Of a stretch of DNA of 59,755 bases, positions 35,393 through 44,392 are shown one piece after another. The stretch comes from Chloroflexota bacterium (lineage in GTDB: Bacteria; Chloroflexota; Dehalococcoidia; Lucifugimonadales; GCA-2719675): NCBI GenBank assembly GCA_002719675.1, contig PBID01000002.1, positions 28,783-88,537 on the forward strand, written 5' to 3'. Made by a program: the position numbers and the translations under genes. A model generated the notes under the pieces. It worked only from the letters and a program-made list of their open reading frames with translations, was not told the origin of the DNA and did not search any database. Each line of letters opens with the position of its first letter. Position 1 is the stretch's first letter.

Positions 35393-36421
35393 TTAATTTA
35401 AATAAATATGTTGGTTTTTTTCTGATGAAATTCTCACAGATTCTATTATATTTACAATATGAGCTGCATTTTGGCAATTAGTTTGGGCGTCTTTATTGTT
35501 TTTGATTGAATCAGCCATATCTTCTAATCCCATACCTCTTTGGCCTGTATTTTCTGAAATTGGAATGTTTTGCCATTTTTCTTCTCCAGATTTAATAATT
35601 TTTAATGGGCCACCAAAAGAATTTGGGTCAGGAAGGTATAAAGTACCTTCAGTTCCATATAATTCTATCCTTGGTAAAGTTGAACCGTGTGTGTCAAAAC
35701 TCATAATCATTGTACATATTACTCCGTTATGAAAATCAAGAATACTTGAAATGTGAGTTGGAGTTTCAACTTGAATAATTTCTCCTTTACGTGGTTCACT
35801 TAAAATTTTTCTCGTAGCAAAAGTTTTTTTATGAGATCCTGTAACCCTTTTTACTTTTCCAAGAAGATAAATTAATGTTGTTAGATAATAGGGAGCCATA
35901 TCTAAGTCAGGTCCCCCTCCTGTGTCATAATATAAATCAGGATTTGGATGCCAATGTTCATGTCCTGGTGAAACCATAAATGCTGAAGCGTGTACAATTT
36001 GACCTATTGAATTTTTTTCTATCATTTTTTTAGTTTTTTGTATACCTGCCCCCAGAAAAGTATCTGGAGCTGAGCAAATTTGTTTATTGTATTTTTTTCT
36101 GATTTCTAAAATTTCATTGCATTCTTTTGAATTAATACCCAATGGTTTTTCAGAATATACATGCTTTGAAGACTTGATTGACTCAATTGTAATTTGTTTG
36201 TGTTCTTTTGGAGGTGTTAGATTCAAAATGGTATCTATTTCAGGGTTCAGTAACATTTCTTCAAAAGATTTGACGAAAGAAATTGAATATTTAGAACTTT
36301 GATAAATAGCTTTTTCTGCTACTTGGTCAGTACATGAAATAATTTTTATTTTATTGCTGGTTTGAGCAAATTGAAAATACTGATCACTGATTTTCCCACA
36401 TCCAACTACACCTATTTTCAT
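35393..36421 (-). CDS. Gfo/Idh/MocA family oxidoreductase (His replaced by Tyr)
   Basis: This 342-aa NAD(P)-dependent sugar or cyclitol dehydrogenase has the nucleotide motif GVVGCGKIS (4-12) and the family EKP motif in YSEKPLG (E91-P93). In the catalytic DxGxH stretch the sequence is DLDMAPYYL. Asp174 is present, but the usual His is Tyr178. This occurs in some subgroups and may alter the proton relay. It is 19 bases from the ThuA gene upstream. Substrate is unknown; keto-sugar formation at C3 is suggested by the ThuA partner. Confidence 0.92.
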   Translation of the reverse strand: MKIGVVGCGKISDQYFQFAQTSNKIKIISCTDQVAEKAIYQSSKYSISFVKSFEEMLLNPEIDTILNLTPPKEHKQITIESIKSSKHVYSEKPLGINSKECNEILEIRKKYNKQICSAPDTFLGAGIQKTKKMIEKNSIGQIVHASAFMVSPGHEHWHPNPDLYYDTGGGPDLDMAPYYLTTLIYLLGKVKRVTGSHKKTFATRKILSEPRKGEIIQVETPTHISSILDFHNGVICTMIMSFDTHGSTLPRIELYGTEGTLYLPDPNSFGGPLKIIKSGEEKWQNIPISENTGQRGMGLEDMADSIKNNKDAQTNCQNAAHIVNIIESVRISSEKNQHIYLN

Positions 36422-36440
36422 AATTAAAGTCCTTCTTGAA

Positions 36441-37112
36441 TTATTTAGAAGCCCATAACATTCCTCTTTTGATGATTTCTAATACCTCAGGAACATCAAA
36501 ATCTGAAAGTTTATGTCCTATAGAATTATAAAAAACATTTCCTTGGCCCCATTTTCTTTTCCAAACTACAGGCATTACATTACCAGAAATCCATTCACAT
36601 TTATAAGGAGCGATATCACTGATAATTTGATCGCCTTTGAACTGTGTTGTAGCCAGAACTTCGTTAGATGGATCAATATGCATGTAATATTGTTCTGTAG
36701 AAATACTAAAATTGGAGATGCCTTTTGTGATTTGATCAGTTGTATTGGTTATTTTGACATCGTAATTTATGATTCCTCCAGGGTGAGATACCCATTGGCC
36801 ACCAATCATGAATTGGTAATCAGTACTTTGGCGAAATGAATCTCCCATACATCCATGCCATCCAGCAATACCTACACCGCTAGCTACAGCTTGCAGAAGA
36901 TTTTTTTCTTGATTTTTGCTGATTTCACCCATTGTCCAAACTGGGACTATTAGATTCATTGATTTTAGTTCTTCAATGTTTAAATAAACATCTAAGTTAG
37001 TTGATATATTTGTTTCATATCCAGCTGAGATTAAGAATTCATTAAATATTTGACCAGCTTTGTAGGGTTCATGGCCTTTCCATCCACCAGTCACTATTAA
37101 AGCTTTTTTCAT
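36441..37112 (-). CDS. ThuA-like (trehalose utilisation) domain protein
   Basis: This 223-aa class-I-glutamine-amidotransferase-like fold is seen in ThuA. Evidence is ALIVTGGWKGHEPYKAG near the start, LIVPVWTMGEIS, GIAGWHGCMGDSFR (nucleophile-elbow-like loop) and SHPGGIINYDVKI. VMPVVWKRKWGQGNVFYNSIGH is family-like at the end. ThuA proteins help oxidise trehalose or related disaccharides to 3-keto sugars with a Gfo/Idh/MocA partner (ThuB). Here it sits directly between an SDR and a Gfo/Idh/MocA gene. A second copy lies at 49599. Confidence 0.88.
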   Translation of the reverse strand: MKKALIVTGGWKGHEPYKAGQIFNEFLISAGYETNISTNLDVYLNIEELKSMNLIVPVWTMGEISKNQEKNLLQAVASGVGIAGWHGCMGDSFRQSTDYQFMIGGQWVSHPGGIINYDVKITNTTDQITKGISNFSISTEQYYMHIDPSNEVLATTQFKGDQIISDIAPYKCEWISGNVMPVVWKRKWGQGNVFYNSIGHKLSDFDVPEVLEIIKRGMLWASK

Positions 37113-37154
37113 AATTTACTCCAAAATATTATTTTATAATTTATTTTTTAGTGA

Positions 37155-37970
37155 TCAGTGTTCTGAAATTGAGCCACCATCTATATTAATTGACTGACCA
37201 GTAATCCAAGAAGCTGATTCGGAACACAGGAAGGAAATAAAAGATGCTATAAAAGATTCATGTCCTGGTTTTTGTAAAGGTAATTTTTGCCACACTTGTT
37301 TCCATTCTATTTCACTAAGGCTATGATCTACTCTAGCTGTATGCAATGGTCCTGGACATATACAATTTACGTTAATTCCGTGAGGACCCAACTCTTTTGC
37401 CAAGGATTGTGTCATTCCGACTTGTGCGAAGCAAGCTGCAGTGTATGGATGATTTTTTGCGAATCCTTTTTTACCTGACCCAGAAGCAATTGTGATTATT
37501 TTCCCACCATTTTTATTTTGAATCATATATTTTGCAACGGCTTGAGTACACAAAAAGCTACCAGTGACTTTTACAGCCATCACTTTTTGGAAAATTTCTA
37601 ATTTCAATTTAGACATTTCAACTCTATCTGGACCATTTGGGTAGGCAGCGTTATTTACAAGGATATCTATTTTTCCATATTTATCGACTATTTGATGTAT
37701 AGCATTATTAACGGATTTCTTAATAGTTACATCACATTCAATAGCTATCGCAGATTTGCCAAGTTGAGATATTTCTTTTTCTAAGCTAGTGATTCCATGC
37801 CATCCAATTTTGATTTCATCTTGGGCCCTAACAGGTAATTCTTTGTGAAGGTCTAATACTGCAACAGATGCTCCTGATTTAGCTAGAGAAATAGCAGTGG
37901 CTCTACCAATTCCTCGTAATCTTCCAGCACCAGTGATCACTGCAACTTTTCCGTTAAGTTCTTTGTTAAT
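37155..37970 (-). CDS. SDR-family oxidoreductase with missing active-site lysine
   Basis: This is a classical short-chain dehydrogenase (271 aa). VAVITGAGRLRGIG is the cofactor motif, NNAAYP and IITIASGSG precede the active site, and CPGPLHTARV follows. The catalytic YxxxK is YTAAC: the Lys is Cys, which should disrupt the Tyr-Lys pair. The first ATG/GTG start (GTG 37940) would cut away the first strand of the fold. An ATT at 37970, seven bases after AAGGA, restores NKELNGKVAVITGAG and is my preferred start. It heads the ThuA/Gfo/lactonase operon. It could be an inactive partner or use another base. Confidence 0.86.
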   Translation of the reverse strand: MNKELNGKVAVITGAGRLRGIGRATAISLAKSGASVAVLDLHKELPVRAQDEIKIGWHGITSLEKEISQLGKSAIAIECDVTIKKSVNNAIHQIVDKYGKIDILVNNAAYPNGPDRVEMSKLKLEIFQKVMAVKVTGSFLCTQAVAKYMIQNKNGGKIITIASGSGKKGFAKNHPYTAACFAQVGMTQSLAKELGPHGINVNCICPGPLHTARVDHSLSEIEWKQVWQKLPLQKPGHESFIASFISFLCSESASWITGQSINIDGGSISEH

Positions 37971-38031
37971 TGAATCTTCCTTTATTTTGAGTTATTTTCG
38001 ATCAAATTATAGCATTAATGTTTTATTTTAT

Positions 38032-38060
38032 TTAACAATAAAATTCTTTGAGAGTATAAT
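38032..38060 (+). promoter_or_regulatory. Promoter of the MFS/amidohydrolase pair
   Basis: TTAACA (38032-38037) and TATAAT (38055-38060) are separated by 17 bases, about 70 bases before the ATG at 38131. The -10 element is a perfect match. Confidence 0.6.
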
Positions 38061-38130
38061 TTTATTTGATGATAAATACTATGACATTTACAAATTCCAC
38101 TAATTTTACTTTTGGTTTATTTCAAAATTC

Positions 38131-39363
38131 ATGAAAAATTTTATTTCTGTAATTTCAATTTTTAAGCATAGATCTTACACGATTTTTTGGATTGGCAATG
38201 CATTTTCAAATTTAGGTATTTGGGCTTTGGGTGCTGGAAGGTCATGGTTGATGCAAGAATTAACTAATTCTCCTTTTATGCTAGGTTTGTTAGCTCTTTC
38301 TGGATCTATTCCTTTATTATTTTTTTCTGTATTTGGCGGAGTGATTGCTGACAGATTAAATCGTCTCAAATTGATTACTTTTACTAGGGCATGCTTTGCA
38401 TTTTTTGCATTTATAACTGGATTTTTAATTTTTCAAGATTTTATTAATCCTTTGCAATTGATTATTATTACTCTATGTACTGGTACACTGATGGCTTTTG
38501 ATATTCCATCTAGAGCTGCAATTGTTCCAAATTTAGTTCCTAAATCAGAAGTGCCAAACGCGATACTTGTTTATTCGTTTATGTTTAGTGGTGCAGGACT
38601 AATTGGACCTACATATTTTGGACCTGTGGTGAATAATCTTGGGATAGAAACTTTATTTTTTTTGGTGGGAATATCCTATATATTAACTGTGATTATGTTT
38701 TTGTTAATGCCACAAATCTCTAGTAATTCGTCTGCAGAAAAATCTAGTGTACTTTCAGATTTGATTCAGGGTATTTCCTACATTATTAATCATAGAGCGA
38801 TCGGTTGGGTAATGTTTTCAGGATTATTAGTTGGGATTTTTGGAACTTCATATTCAACCTTATTACCCACTTTTTCAGATATTACTTTAGGTACTGGTGT
38901 TTATGGGTTTAGTTATATGTTGTTTTCTGCAGGATTAGGTGGCTTAATTGGGACAATCTTTTTATCTTTTTATTCGAAAATCAAACTATTTGGAATAATA
39001 CATACTAATTCGGCTATACTAATTGGAGTTGGAGTTTTAATTTTATCATTTGCACCTGATATTAATATTGCTTTGGTTATAATTGGATTTTTAGGAATCG
39101 TTGGGATGTCATTTGGTGTAGTCAACAATACTTTGACTCAAAGTTTAGTAGATGACAAATATAGAGGTAGAGTGATGAGTTTATATCAATTGACTTGGGC
39201 AGGAACATCTTTTGGAGGACTTATCATAGGTACAATTGCAGAGAATACAACTGTTAGAGATGCCTTTGCTTTTAACGGTATAATTACAATAATTATTTGT
39301 GGACTTATTTCATTTTTTGTTTATAAAAAAATAAAACCAATTCTTCCTAGCCTGGAGAGTTGA
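38131..39363 (+). CDS. MFS transporter (12 TM)
   Basis: This 410-aa membrane protein has motif A GGVIADRLNRLK and a second-half motif, DDKYRGRVMSLY. The N-terminal part, LTNSPFMLGLLALSGSIP, matches the DHA3-type exporters. It is less similar to the three other MFS proteins than they are to one another, since they share the WFTY/WLTY block and it has LMQELTNS in the same place. It is followed after 30 bases by an amidohydrolase, probably in one message. Direction and substrate unknown. Confidence 0.92.
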   Translation: MKNFISVISIFKHRSYTIFWIGNAFSNLGIWALGAGRSWLMQELTNSPFMLGLLALSGSIPLLFFSVFGGVIADRLNRLKLITFTRACFAFFAFITGFLIFQDFINPLQLIIITLCTGTLMAFDIPSRAAIVPNLVPKSEVPNAILVYSFMFSGAGLIGPTYFGPVVNNLGIETLFFLVGISYILTVIMFLLMPQISSNSSAEKSSVLSDLIQGISYIINHRAIGWVMFSGLLVGIFGTSYSTLLPTFSDITLGTGVYGFSYMLFSAGLGGLIGTIFLSFYSKIKLFGIIHTNSAILIGVGVLILSFAPDINIALVIIGFLGIVGMSFGVVNNTLTQSLVDDKYRGRVMSLYQLTWAGTSFGGLIIGTIAENTTVRDAFAFNGIITIIICGLISFFVYKKIKPILPSLES

Positions 39364-39393
39364 TTACATTTTTTATATTTAGGGTTTAATAAT

Positions 39394-40392
39394 TTGATAT
39401 ATTCAGCAAGAGATAATGAATTTTATATAAAAAATCTTCAAGATTTTGTACCTTCTAAAATTTTTGATTCCCATGTTCATTTATATAATTCGAGACATAT
39501 GAGTGATCATGATTTGCCTGAGATAAAGACTCCAATGAATGTTGATATTGAGTATTTTAAAGAAATGATGAGAAAATTTTTGCCAGATAGAGAAATTCAA
39601 GCCAACTGTTTTCCATTTCCAAGAAAGAGCTTAGATATTGATTTGGCAAATAAATATATAGCAGAGGAAGTTGAAAAAAAGCCTGGGTTTTTCCATCAAA
39701 TGTTGATTTCTCCTGACATTTCTGCACGTGAAATCCGAACGATGGTAGAGATTTATGGTTTTCGTGGATTGAAATGTTATCATTTGTTTTCCAATCATCA
39801 ACCTACTCAGAATTCTCCTATACAAGAATTTTTAACTGAAGAACAGGTAGAATTTGCAAATACTAAAAAAATGACCATAACTTTACATATTGTTAAGCCC
39901 AGATCTTTATCAGATCCTGAAAATTTAGAAGTAATTAACCGATATGCAAAAGATTATCCAAATGCCATCATAATACTCGCTCATGCTGCCAGAGGTTTTA
40001 ATTCTTGGAATACCATTAATGGGATTGATTCATTGAAGCGTTATGAAAACATATTCTTTGATACATCTGCTGTAACAGAGAGTGGTGCCTTTCAAGCGAT
40101 CATAAATAAATTTGGACATCAACGATTACTTTACGGCTCAGATTTTCCTGTATCTCACATCAGAGGTAAATGTATAAGTCTTGCTGATCAATTTGTTTGG
40201 TTAACTGATGAAAATTTTCAAAATTTTTCAAAACGAAATAACGCACATCATTTTAATGAATTAACCCCTACTTTAGTAGGATATGAATCAATTCTTGCTT
40301 TGAAAGAGGCAGCAGTATTAATGGACTTATCTATTAAAGATATTGAAGATGTATTTTTTAATAATGCGAAAAATATTGAGGCTTTTCAATAG
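39394..40392 (+). CDS. Amidohydrolase-2 family TIM-barrel hydrolase
   Basis: This 332-aa hydrolase has FDSHVHLYN (metal pair) near residue 24 and FRGLKCYHLFS with a possible lysine ligand. TITLHIVKP, LAHAARG and YGSDFPVSHIRG (catalytic Asp) complete the pattern. It starts at TTG 39394, with AGGG ten bases upstream. The N terminus is 20 residues longer than the lactonase-type paralogue at 34532, and the sequence is only distantly related. The HxH, HIV and LAHA motifs suggest a decarboxylase or lactonase of the ACMSD-like superfamily. Substrate unknown. Confidence 0.88.
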   Translation: MIYSARDNEFYIKNLQDFVPSKIFDSHVHLYNSRHMSDHDLPEIKTPMNVDIEYFKEMMRKFLPDREIQANCFPFPRKSLDIDLANKYIAEEVEKKPGFFHQMLISPDISAREIRTMVEIYGFRGLKCYHLFSNHQPTQNSPIQEFLTEEQVEFANTKKMTITLHIVKPRSLSDPENLEVINRYAKDYPNAIIILAHAARGFNSWNTINGIDSLKRYENIFFDTSAVTESGAFQAIINKFGHQRLLYGSDFPVSHIRGKCISLADQFVWLTDENFQNFSKRNNAHHFNELTPTLVGYESILALKEAAVLMDLSIKDIEDVFFNNAKNIEAFQ

Positions 40393-40408
40393 AAATCATA
40401 TAAAACAT

Positions 40409-40438
40409 TTGTTTTTTGTATCTAAATTTTGTTAATAT
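40409..40438 (+). promoter_or_regulatory. Promoter of the 40484 lipoprotein
   Basis: TTGTTT (40409-40414) and TAATAT (40433-40438) are 18 bases apart and 45 bases before the ATG. A strong AGGAAGCGAG ribosome site precedes the start. Confidence 0.4.
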
Positions 40439-40483
40439 CGCAATTACAAATTTTATCTATCATTTTCAGGAAGCGAGAAAATC

Positions 40484-40945
40484 ATGAAAAATAGATTGTT
40501 AAGTATATTTTCAGTATTTGTTTTATCTTTTGTTTTGTTTTGTGGAGGAGGAACAGAGACATCATTTAATTCTGCGGAATTACAACAACCTACCGCTCAA
40601 GCAGCAAATTATGCGTTGTCTTCGAAAGAAGGTCCTGACCAACCATATTTCGATTTGCCAGTTTTACTTTTTCCTTCTTATACGGAAGCTTTAATTAGGG
40701 TAAAGCCTGATTGGCGTGGAGGCGGTAAAGAAGATTTCTGCTCCATTAACAAATCAGAAGGTTCTGAAATCTCTTTAGAATCTGATATTGAAGTGATTGG
40801 AGAAGCTACTTGTTTTTATTCTATTATTAAATCAGAAGAGAAGCCAGCAGGGGATAAGTATTTTACTGGATTACTAAAAATTCGAGTAATTGATACAGGT
40901 CAAGAAGGATGGATTTGGGCAAGTGCAATAAAATACGTAGAATGA
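40484..40945 (+). CDS. Small lipoprotein, member B of the paralogous family
   Basis: This 153-aa protein has a leader ending in lipobox FVLFC (C20). The mature part keeps the family pattern: LPVLLFPSYTEA, CSINKSEGSEI, IEVIGEATC and LLKIRVIDTGQEGWIWASAI. The cysteine pair and the C-terminal block match members at 18987, 44393 and 52516. It lies between an amidohydrolase and a GC-rich transferred hydrolase. Family and function are not recognised; an SH3-like fold is suggested only by the C-terminal motif. Confidence 0.84.
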   Translation: MKNRLLSIFSVFVLSFVLFCGGGTETSFNSAELQQPTAQAANYALSSKEGPDQPYFDLPVLLFPSYTEALIRVKPDWRGGGKEDFCSINKSEGSEISLESDIEVIGEATCFYSIIKSEEKPAGDKYFTGLLKIRVIDTGQEGWIWASAIKYVE

Positions 40946-41048
40946 TGAAGTTTAATAAAAATCTACATTGGGAAGTAATTTGCGCCAACAGGTAACTGGA
41001 TGTTGATACTAATTAGGTTTGTCAAGAGAAAATTTAAGGAGATCAAAT

Positions 41049-43037
41049 ATGGCTGTTACTAGTTTGGATATAACGCATCGATCCATTTATGAGGGTGGAA
41101 AAGCTTTTGGAGAAGTCGGCACCTATATATATTTGGAAGGAGTTATTCATTTCCAGATCGATCCAGGCAATGATTCCAACATGGCAATTACTGATCTTAA
41201 CCTAGCGCCGGTAAATGAGGATGGGATGATTGAGTTTCATTCAGATTTTTCTATGCTTAAACCTGCTGACGCTTCAAAGGGATGTAGGACAGTACTCCTT
41301 GATATTGTTAATCGTGGAATTCGAACGGTATTATCTGGTTTTAATAGATCAGACCGGTCTGCAAGTCTCACATCCAATGTTAGTTCAGGAAATGCTTTCT
41401 TAATGGAGAAAGGTTACACAATTGTTTTCTGTGGATGGCAAGCTGACGTGCCAGACATACCAGGGTTGATAGGGTTGCACGGACCTAATGCAGAACAAGA
41501 TGGTCAGCCATTAGTTGGGGACATTATGAATCAATATCAGACGAATGAACTAACGAGTATTTTACCATTAGCTGATAGGTATCACAAAACAAATCCCGCT
41601 GCGGAAGAAAACATTTCTAGTGCGAAGCTCTACGTTGGAGATTATCCAGACGGGAATTTTGAATTAGTTTCTAATGATTTATGGTCGTTAATTCGAGTTG
41701 AAGACCAAGAAATAGAACCTGAACCATCACATATTTTTATGAAAGATGGATTTGAACCTGGACGGATTTATCAGTTAATATACAAAGGTGTTGGTAGTAG
41801 GTTAGTTGGACTGGGATTTGCCGCAGTTAGAGATGTGTCAATTTTCCTAAAACAAGAAACGAATTCTATGAATCCTTCAGCTGGGGAAGTTGATCATGTG
41901 ATTTCTTTTGGATTATCTCAATCTGGGAGATTTTTGAGAGAATATATTTATACTGGCATGAATATTGGTGAACACGGTGAATTGGCTATGGATGGAATCA
42001 TCCCTCACGTGGCCGGAGGTATGAGAGGGGAATTTAACCTTAGGTTTGGACAGCCTTCTAAAGATATCTGTTATATTATTCCTGGTTTGTTTCCGTTTTC
42101 AGATTTTCCTCAGGTTGATCCTGTAAGTGGTGAAGTATCAGGACTTCTTGATACTTGTCGCGCCCAATCTACTGTTCCAAAAATTATGTTTACTAATACT
42201 TCGGCTGAATATTGGCGCGGTGATGCAGCACTTATACACACGAATTTATCCGATAGTTCTGATGGTCAAAATATTAGTAATGTGAGAAATTATCATTTTG
42301 CAGGAACTCAGCATGGATCGGGTATATACCCTCCAGAGGAAGTTAGAGAAGCTGATGGTATCCGAGGAGCACACCCATTTAATGCTGTCGACTATTCCCC
42401 ACTACTGAGAGGATTGTTGGAGCGCCTGAGGACTTGGATTCAAGAGGGACTAGAACCTCCAACTAGTTGCCATCCTAGCTTTAAGAATGCTTCAGCACGT
42501 AATTCCAGTGAAGTAATTAAAAATTTTGAGAATGTGAATGGTATAAGGACACCATTCAAAACTCTAAATGCTATGAGATTGAATTATGGTGAACATTTAG
42601 AGGCTGGTAGAACTACTATTCTTCCCGCCGAGAGAGGTGAAAAGTTCCCTTCATTTGTTTCAGACGTTGACGATACTTTGAATGAAATCGCAGGGATACG
42701 ATTACCGGATGTAAGTGTTCCTTTGTATAGCAACACAGGCTGGAATCCCAGGCATGAGAGTATTGGTAACGAGGGACTATTAATAGGAATAACAGGAGGA
42801 TTATGCGGCTCGTCCGTTCGATTACCAATAACGGAGGAACAGCGCATTTCTTTAGGGGACCCACGGCCGTCAATAGAAAGTCTGTACCGTTCGAAAGAAG
42901 ATTATCTTATTAAAGTGGAGAAAGAAGTTAAAAGTTTAGCTAAAGATGGGTACGTGTTGGAGGATGATATTGAGGATATTTGTATAGAAGCTGCCAGCAG
43001 ATATGACCATGTTTTTGAGACAGGTTCAGTTCGCTAG
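41049..43037 (+). CDS. Large alpha/beta-hydrolase domain protein, probably acquired
   Basis: This 662-aa protein has a two-part fold. The nucleophile motif GLSQSGR (in FGLSQSGRFLREY) sits in the middle, and HFAGTQHGSG supplies the likely catalytic His. It matches the broad alpha/beta-hydrolase domain family found in soil and marine bacteria (esterase/amidase-like). ATG 41049 is chosen because AAGGAG lies 7 bases upstream; an in-frame TTG at 41019 has none. Base composition differs: 41461-41520, 42001-42060 and 42841-42900 are 52-53% GC by count, though 42241-42300 is 28%. Neighbouring genes are near 25-30%. No signal peptide. Confidence 0.88.
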   Translation: MAVTSLDITHRSIYEGGKAFGEVGTYIYLEGVIHFQIDPGNDSNMAITDLNLAPVNEDGMIEFHSDFSMLKPADASKGCRTVLLDIVNRGIRTVLSGFNRSDRSASLTSNVSSGNAFLMEKGYTIVFCGWQADVPDIPGLIGLHGPNAEQDGQPLVGDIMNQYQTNELTSILPLADRYHKTNPAAEENISSAKLYVGDYPDGNFELVSNDLWSLIRVEDQEIEPEPSHIFMKDGFEPGRIYQLIYKGVGSRLVGLGFAAVRDVSIFLKQETNSMNPSAGEVDHVISFGLSQSGRFLREYIYTGMNIGEHGELAMDGIIPHVAGGMRGEFNLRFGQPSKDICYIIPGLFPFSDFPQVDPVSGEVSGLLDTCRAQSTVPKIMFTNTSAEYWRGDAALIHTNLSDSSDGQNISNVRNYHFAGTQHGSGIYPPEEVREADGIRGAHPFNAVDYSPLLRGLLERLRTWIQEGLEPPTSCHPSFKNASARNSSEVIKNFENVNGIRTPFKTLNAMRLNYGEHLEAGRTTILPAERGEKFPSFVSDVDDTLNEIAGIRLPDVSVPLYSNTGWNPRHESIGNEGLLIGITGGLCGSSVRLPITEEQRISLGDPRPSIESLYRSKEDYLIKVEKEVKSLAKDGYVLEDDIEDICIEAASRYDHVFETGSVR

Positions 43038-43226
43038 GCCGGGCAGTTATCTGGGCTTTGGGGTATCCTTGACGTTCCACTACGGCAAATCATATGTTGA
43101 TCTCACCGCGCACCTTATGTTATGCCTAATTTAGCTACTAATCAGCGTGTTTGTATGAGTTGTAGTAACATCTGTGATGTGAAGAGGTTATATAAAATAA
43201 ATCCTAATACTCTTAGTTATTACACT
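43038..43226. other. Spacer rich in GC at its start, possible tail of the transferred segment
   Basis: The 189 bases after the hydrolase keep the high-GC style for about 90 bases (GCCGGGCAGTTATCTGGGC and on), then become AT-rich. A 43-codon plus-strand frame (43122-43253, with CMSCSNIC) overlaps the next gene's end and is not supported further. No hairpin terminator was found. Confidence 0.35.
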
Positions 43227-44063
43227 TCACACTTCTTTTTTATTATATTTTAAATTGTAAATTATTAGCGTCATTACAATTAATAATATTAGAACTGAAA
43301 AAATTAAGACAACAATTGGGACATTCAATTTGCTTTGTGAATCTATTGCGTTTTCTAATTGTTTTGAGTCTGAGTCCTGAATTTGAACAGATGATTTTGC
43401 TATTTTTTCTGGTAGATTTTTTTTGTTTTCATCTTTAGGTTCAATATACCAATACCATTCTCTTTGAGCAGATGAGTTAAAGTATTCGGTATCCCCTGAA
43501 GCATATACTGATGAAAATATTTCTTTAGATCCTACAGAAAATATATATCTTAATGCGCCATTGGATTTAAGTGTAACTTTAACTGCAATATTGTTTTGCA
43601 ATATTTCTTGATGAGCAATTACTCTTATTAAATGCATTTGGCTATAAGGCTCATAATATGTAGTGGGTGTCATATTTGCCTTGAATGTTTTTTGAACAGT
43701 TGAAGCACTCTTATTTTTAGAAGTTGATATTTTCGTTATAGTGAGTTCAGGTAGATATTTTTTATCTAATAGGTTTTCAGGTTTTCGATCTGGAATTAGA
43801 ATGCTAAATTTTAGAATATTGTTAGAGAAATTATTAAGATTAAATATTATTTCTTCATTTATAGATTCAAATTTGCCATAAAATGCATGTGACACTGAAG
43901 CATCACTTAGGTCAATAACCGTTTCTTGTTGGGGTGATTTAATTATTTCAAATGGTTGATGTGCGTTGATTTGATTTGTTTGGGAAATAAATAATACTAA
44001 TATTAATGAAATTATCCCAATAGCTTTTTTAAAATTTAATTTTTTTGATTTAATATTTAACAT
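43227..44063 (-). CDS. Secreted, C-terminally membrane-anchored protein of unknown function
   Basis: This 278-aa protein has an N-terminal signal (about 14-34, ending near INAHQ). A soluble beta-rich part follows, then a C-terminal hydrophobic helix (about 247-269, VPIVVLIFSVLILLIVM) and a basic tail (KYNKKEV). This is a type-I surface-anchored layout. The middle (DLSDASVSHAFYGKF, TYYEPYSQMHLIRV, REWYWYIEPKDE) is not recognised. It stands alone with a promoter-like TTTACT/TATGTA in the 5' gap. Confidence 0.8.
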   Translation of the reverse strand: MLNIKSKKLNFKKAIGIISLILVLFISQTNQINAHQPFEIIKSPQQETVIDLSDASVSHAFYGKFESINEEIIFNLNNFSNNILKFSILIPDRKPENLLDKKYLPELTITKISTSKNKSASTVQKTFKANMTPTTYYEPYSQMHLIRVIAHQEILQNNIAVKVTLKSNGALRYIFSVGSKEIFSSVYASGDTEYFNSSAQREWYWYIEPKDENKKNLPEKIAKSSVQIQDSDSKQLENAIDSQSKLNVPIVVLIFSVLILLIVMTLIIYNLKYNKKEV

Positions 44064-44312
44064 CTTTTAGTAAAAACGAGTTAGTTTGATCTGAATTTTT
44101 GGTATACATATATACATAATATTCACAATATAAAGAGTAAAACGGATCAAGCCATCAAAAAGATATCTCGATTGGTTCATATTATAATCAGAAATCATTT
44201 TATACTAAAAATAACGCTAAACTGAAGGATATTACCAAGACGTTATTATAGATGATTTTTTTAAAGTGATAAAAAAGCTATTTATGTAATTTTAAAGGCA
44301 TAAGTTTTATTA

Positions 44313-44354
44313 ACTAATTGATAAATTTATTTTACTAATTGATAAATTTATTTT
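44313..44354. repeat. Tandem duplication of a 21-base AT-rich unit
   Basis: Two perfect copies lie head to tail at 44313-44333 and 44334-44354 (unit begins ACTAATTGATAAAT and ends TTTATTTT). They lie 38 bases before the ATG of the lipoprotein gene at 44393. The rest of 44064-44392 (329 bases) holds only AT-rich sequence with no other gene I can support. Confidence 0.85.
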
Positions 44355-44392
44355 ACAATTACTTCTTAGAAATATTAAAAGGTGATTATAAA

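Noticed and set aside
42584-42873. Two overlapping minus-strand ORFs in the GC-rich hydrolase
   Set aside because: Higher GC lengthens random frames; the plus-strand protein is coherent through the region.
43122-43253. 43-aa ORF with CMSCSNIC motif
   Set aside because: No ribosome site, overlaps the convergent gene, and crosses from GC-rich to AT-rich sequence.
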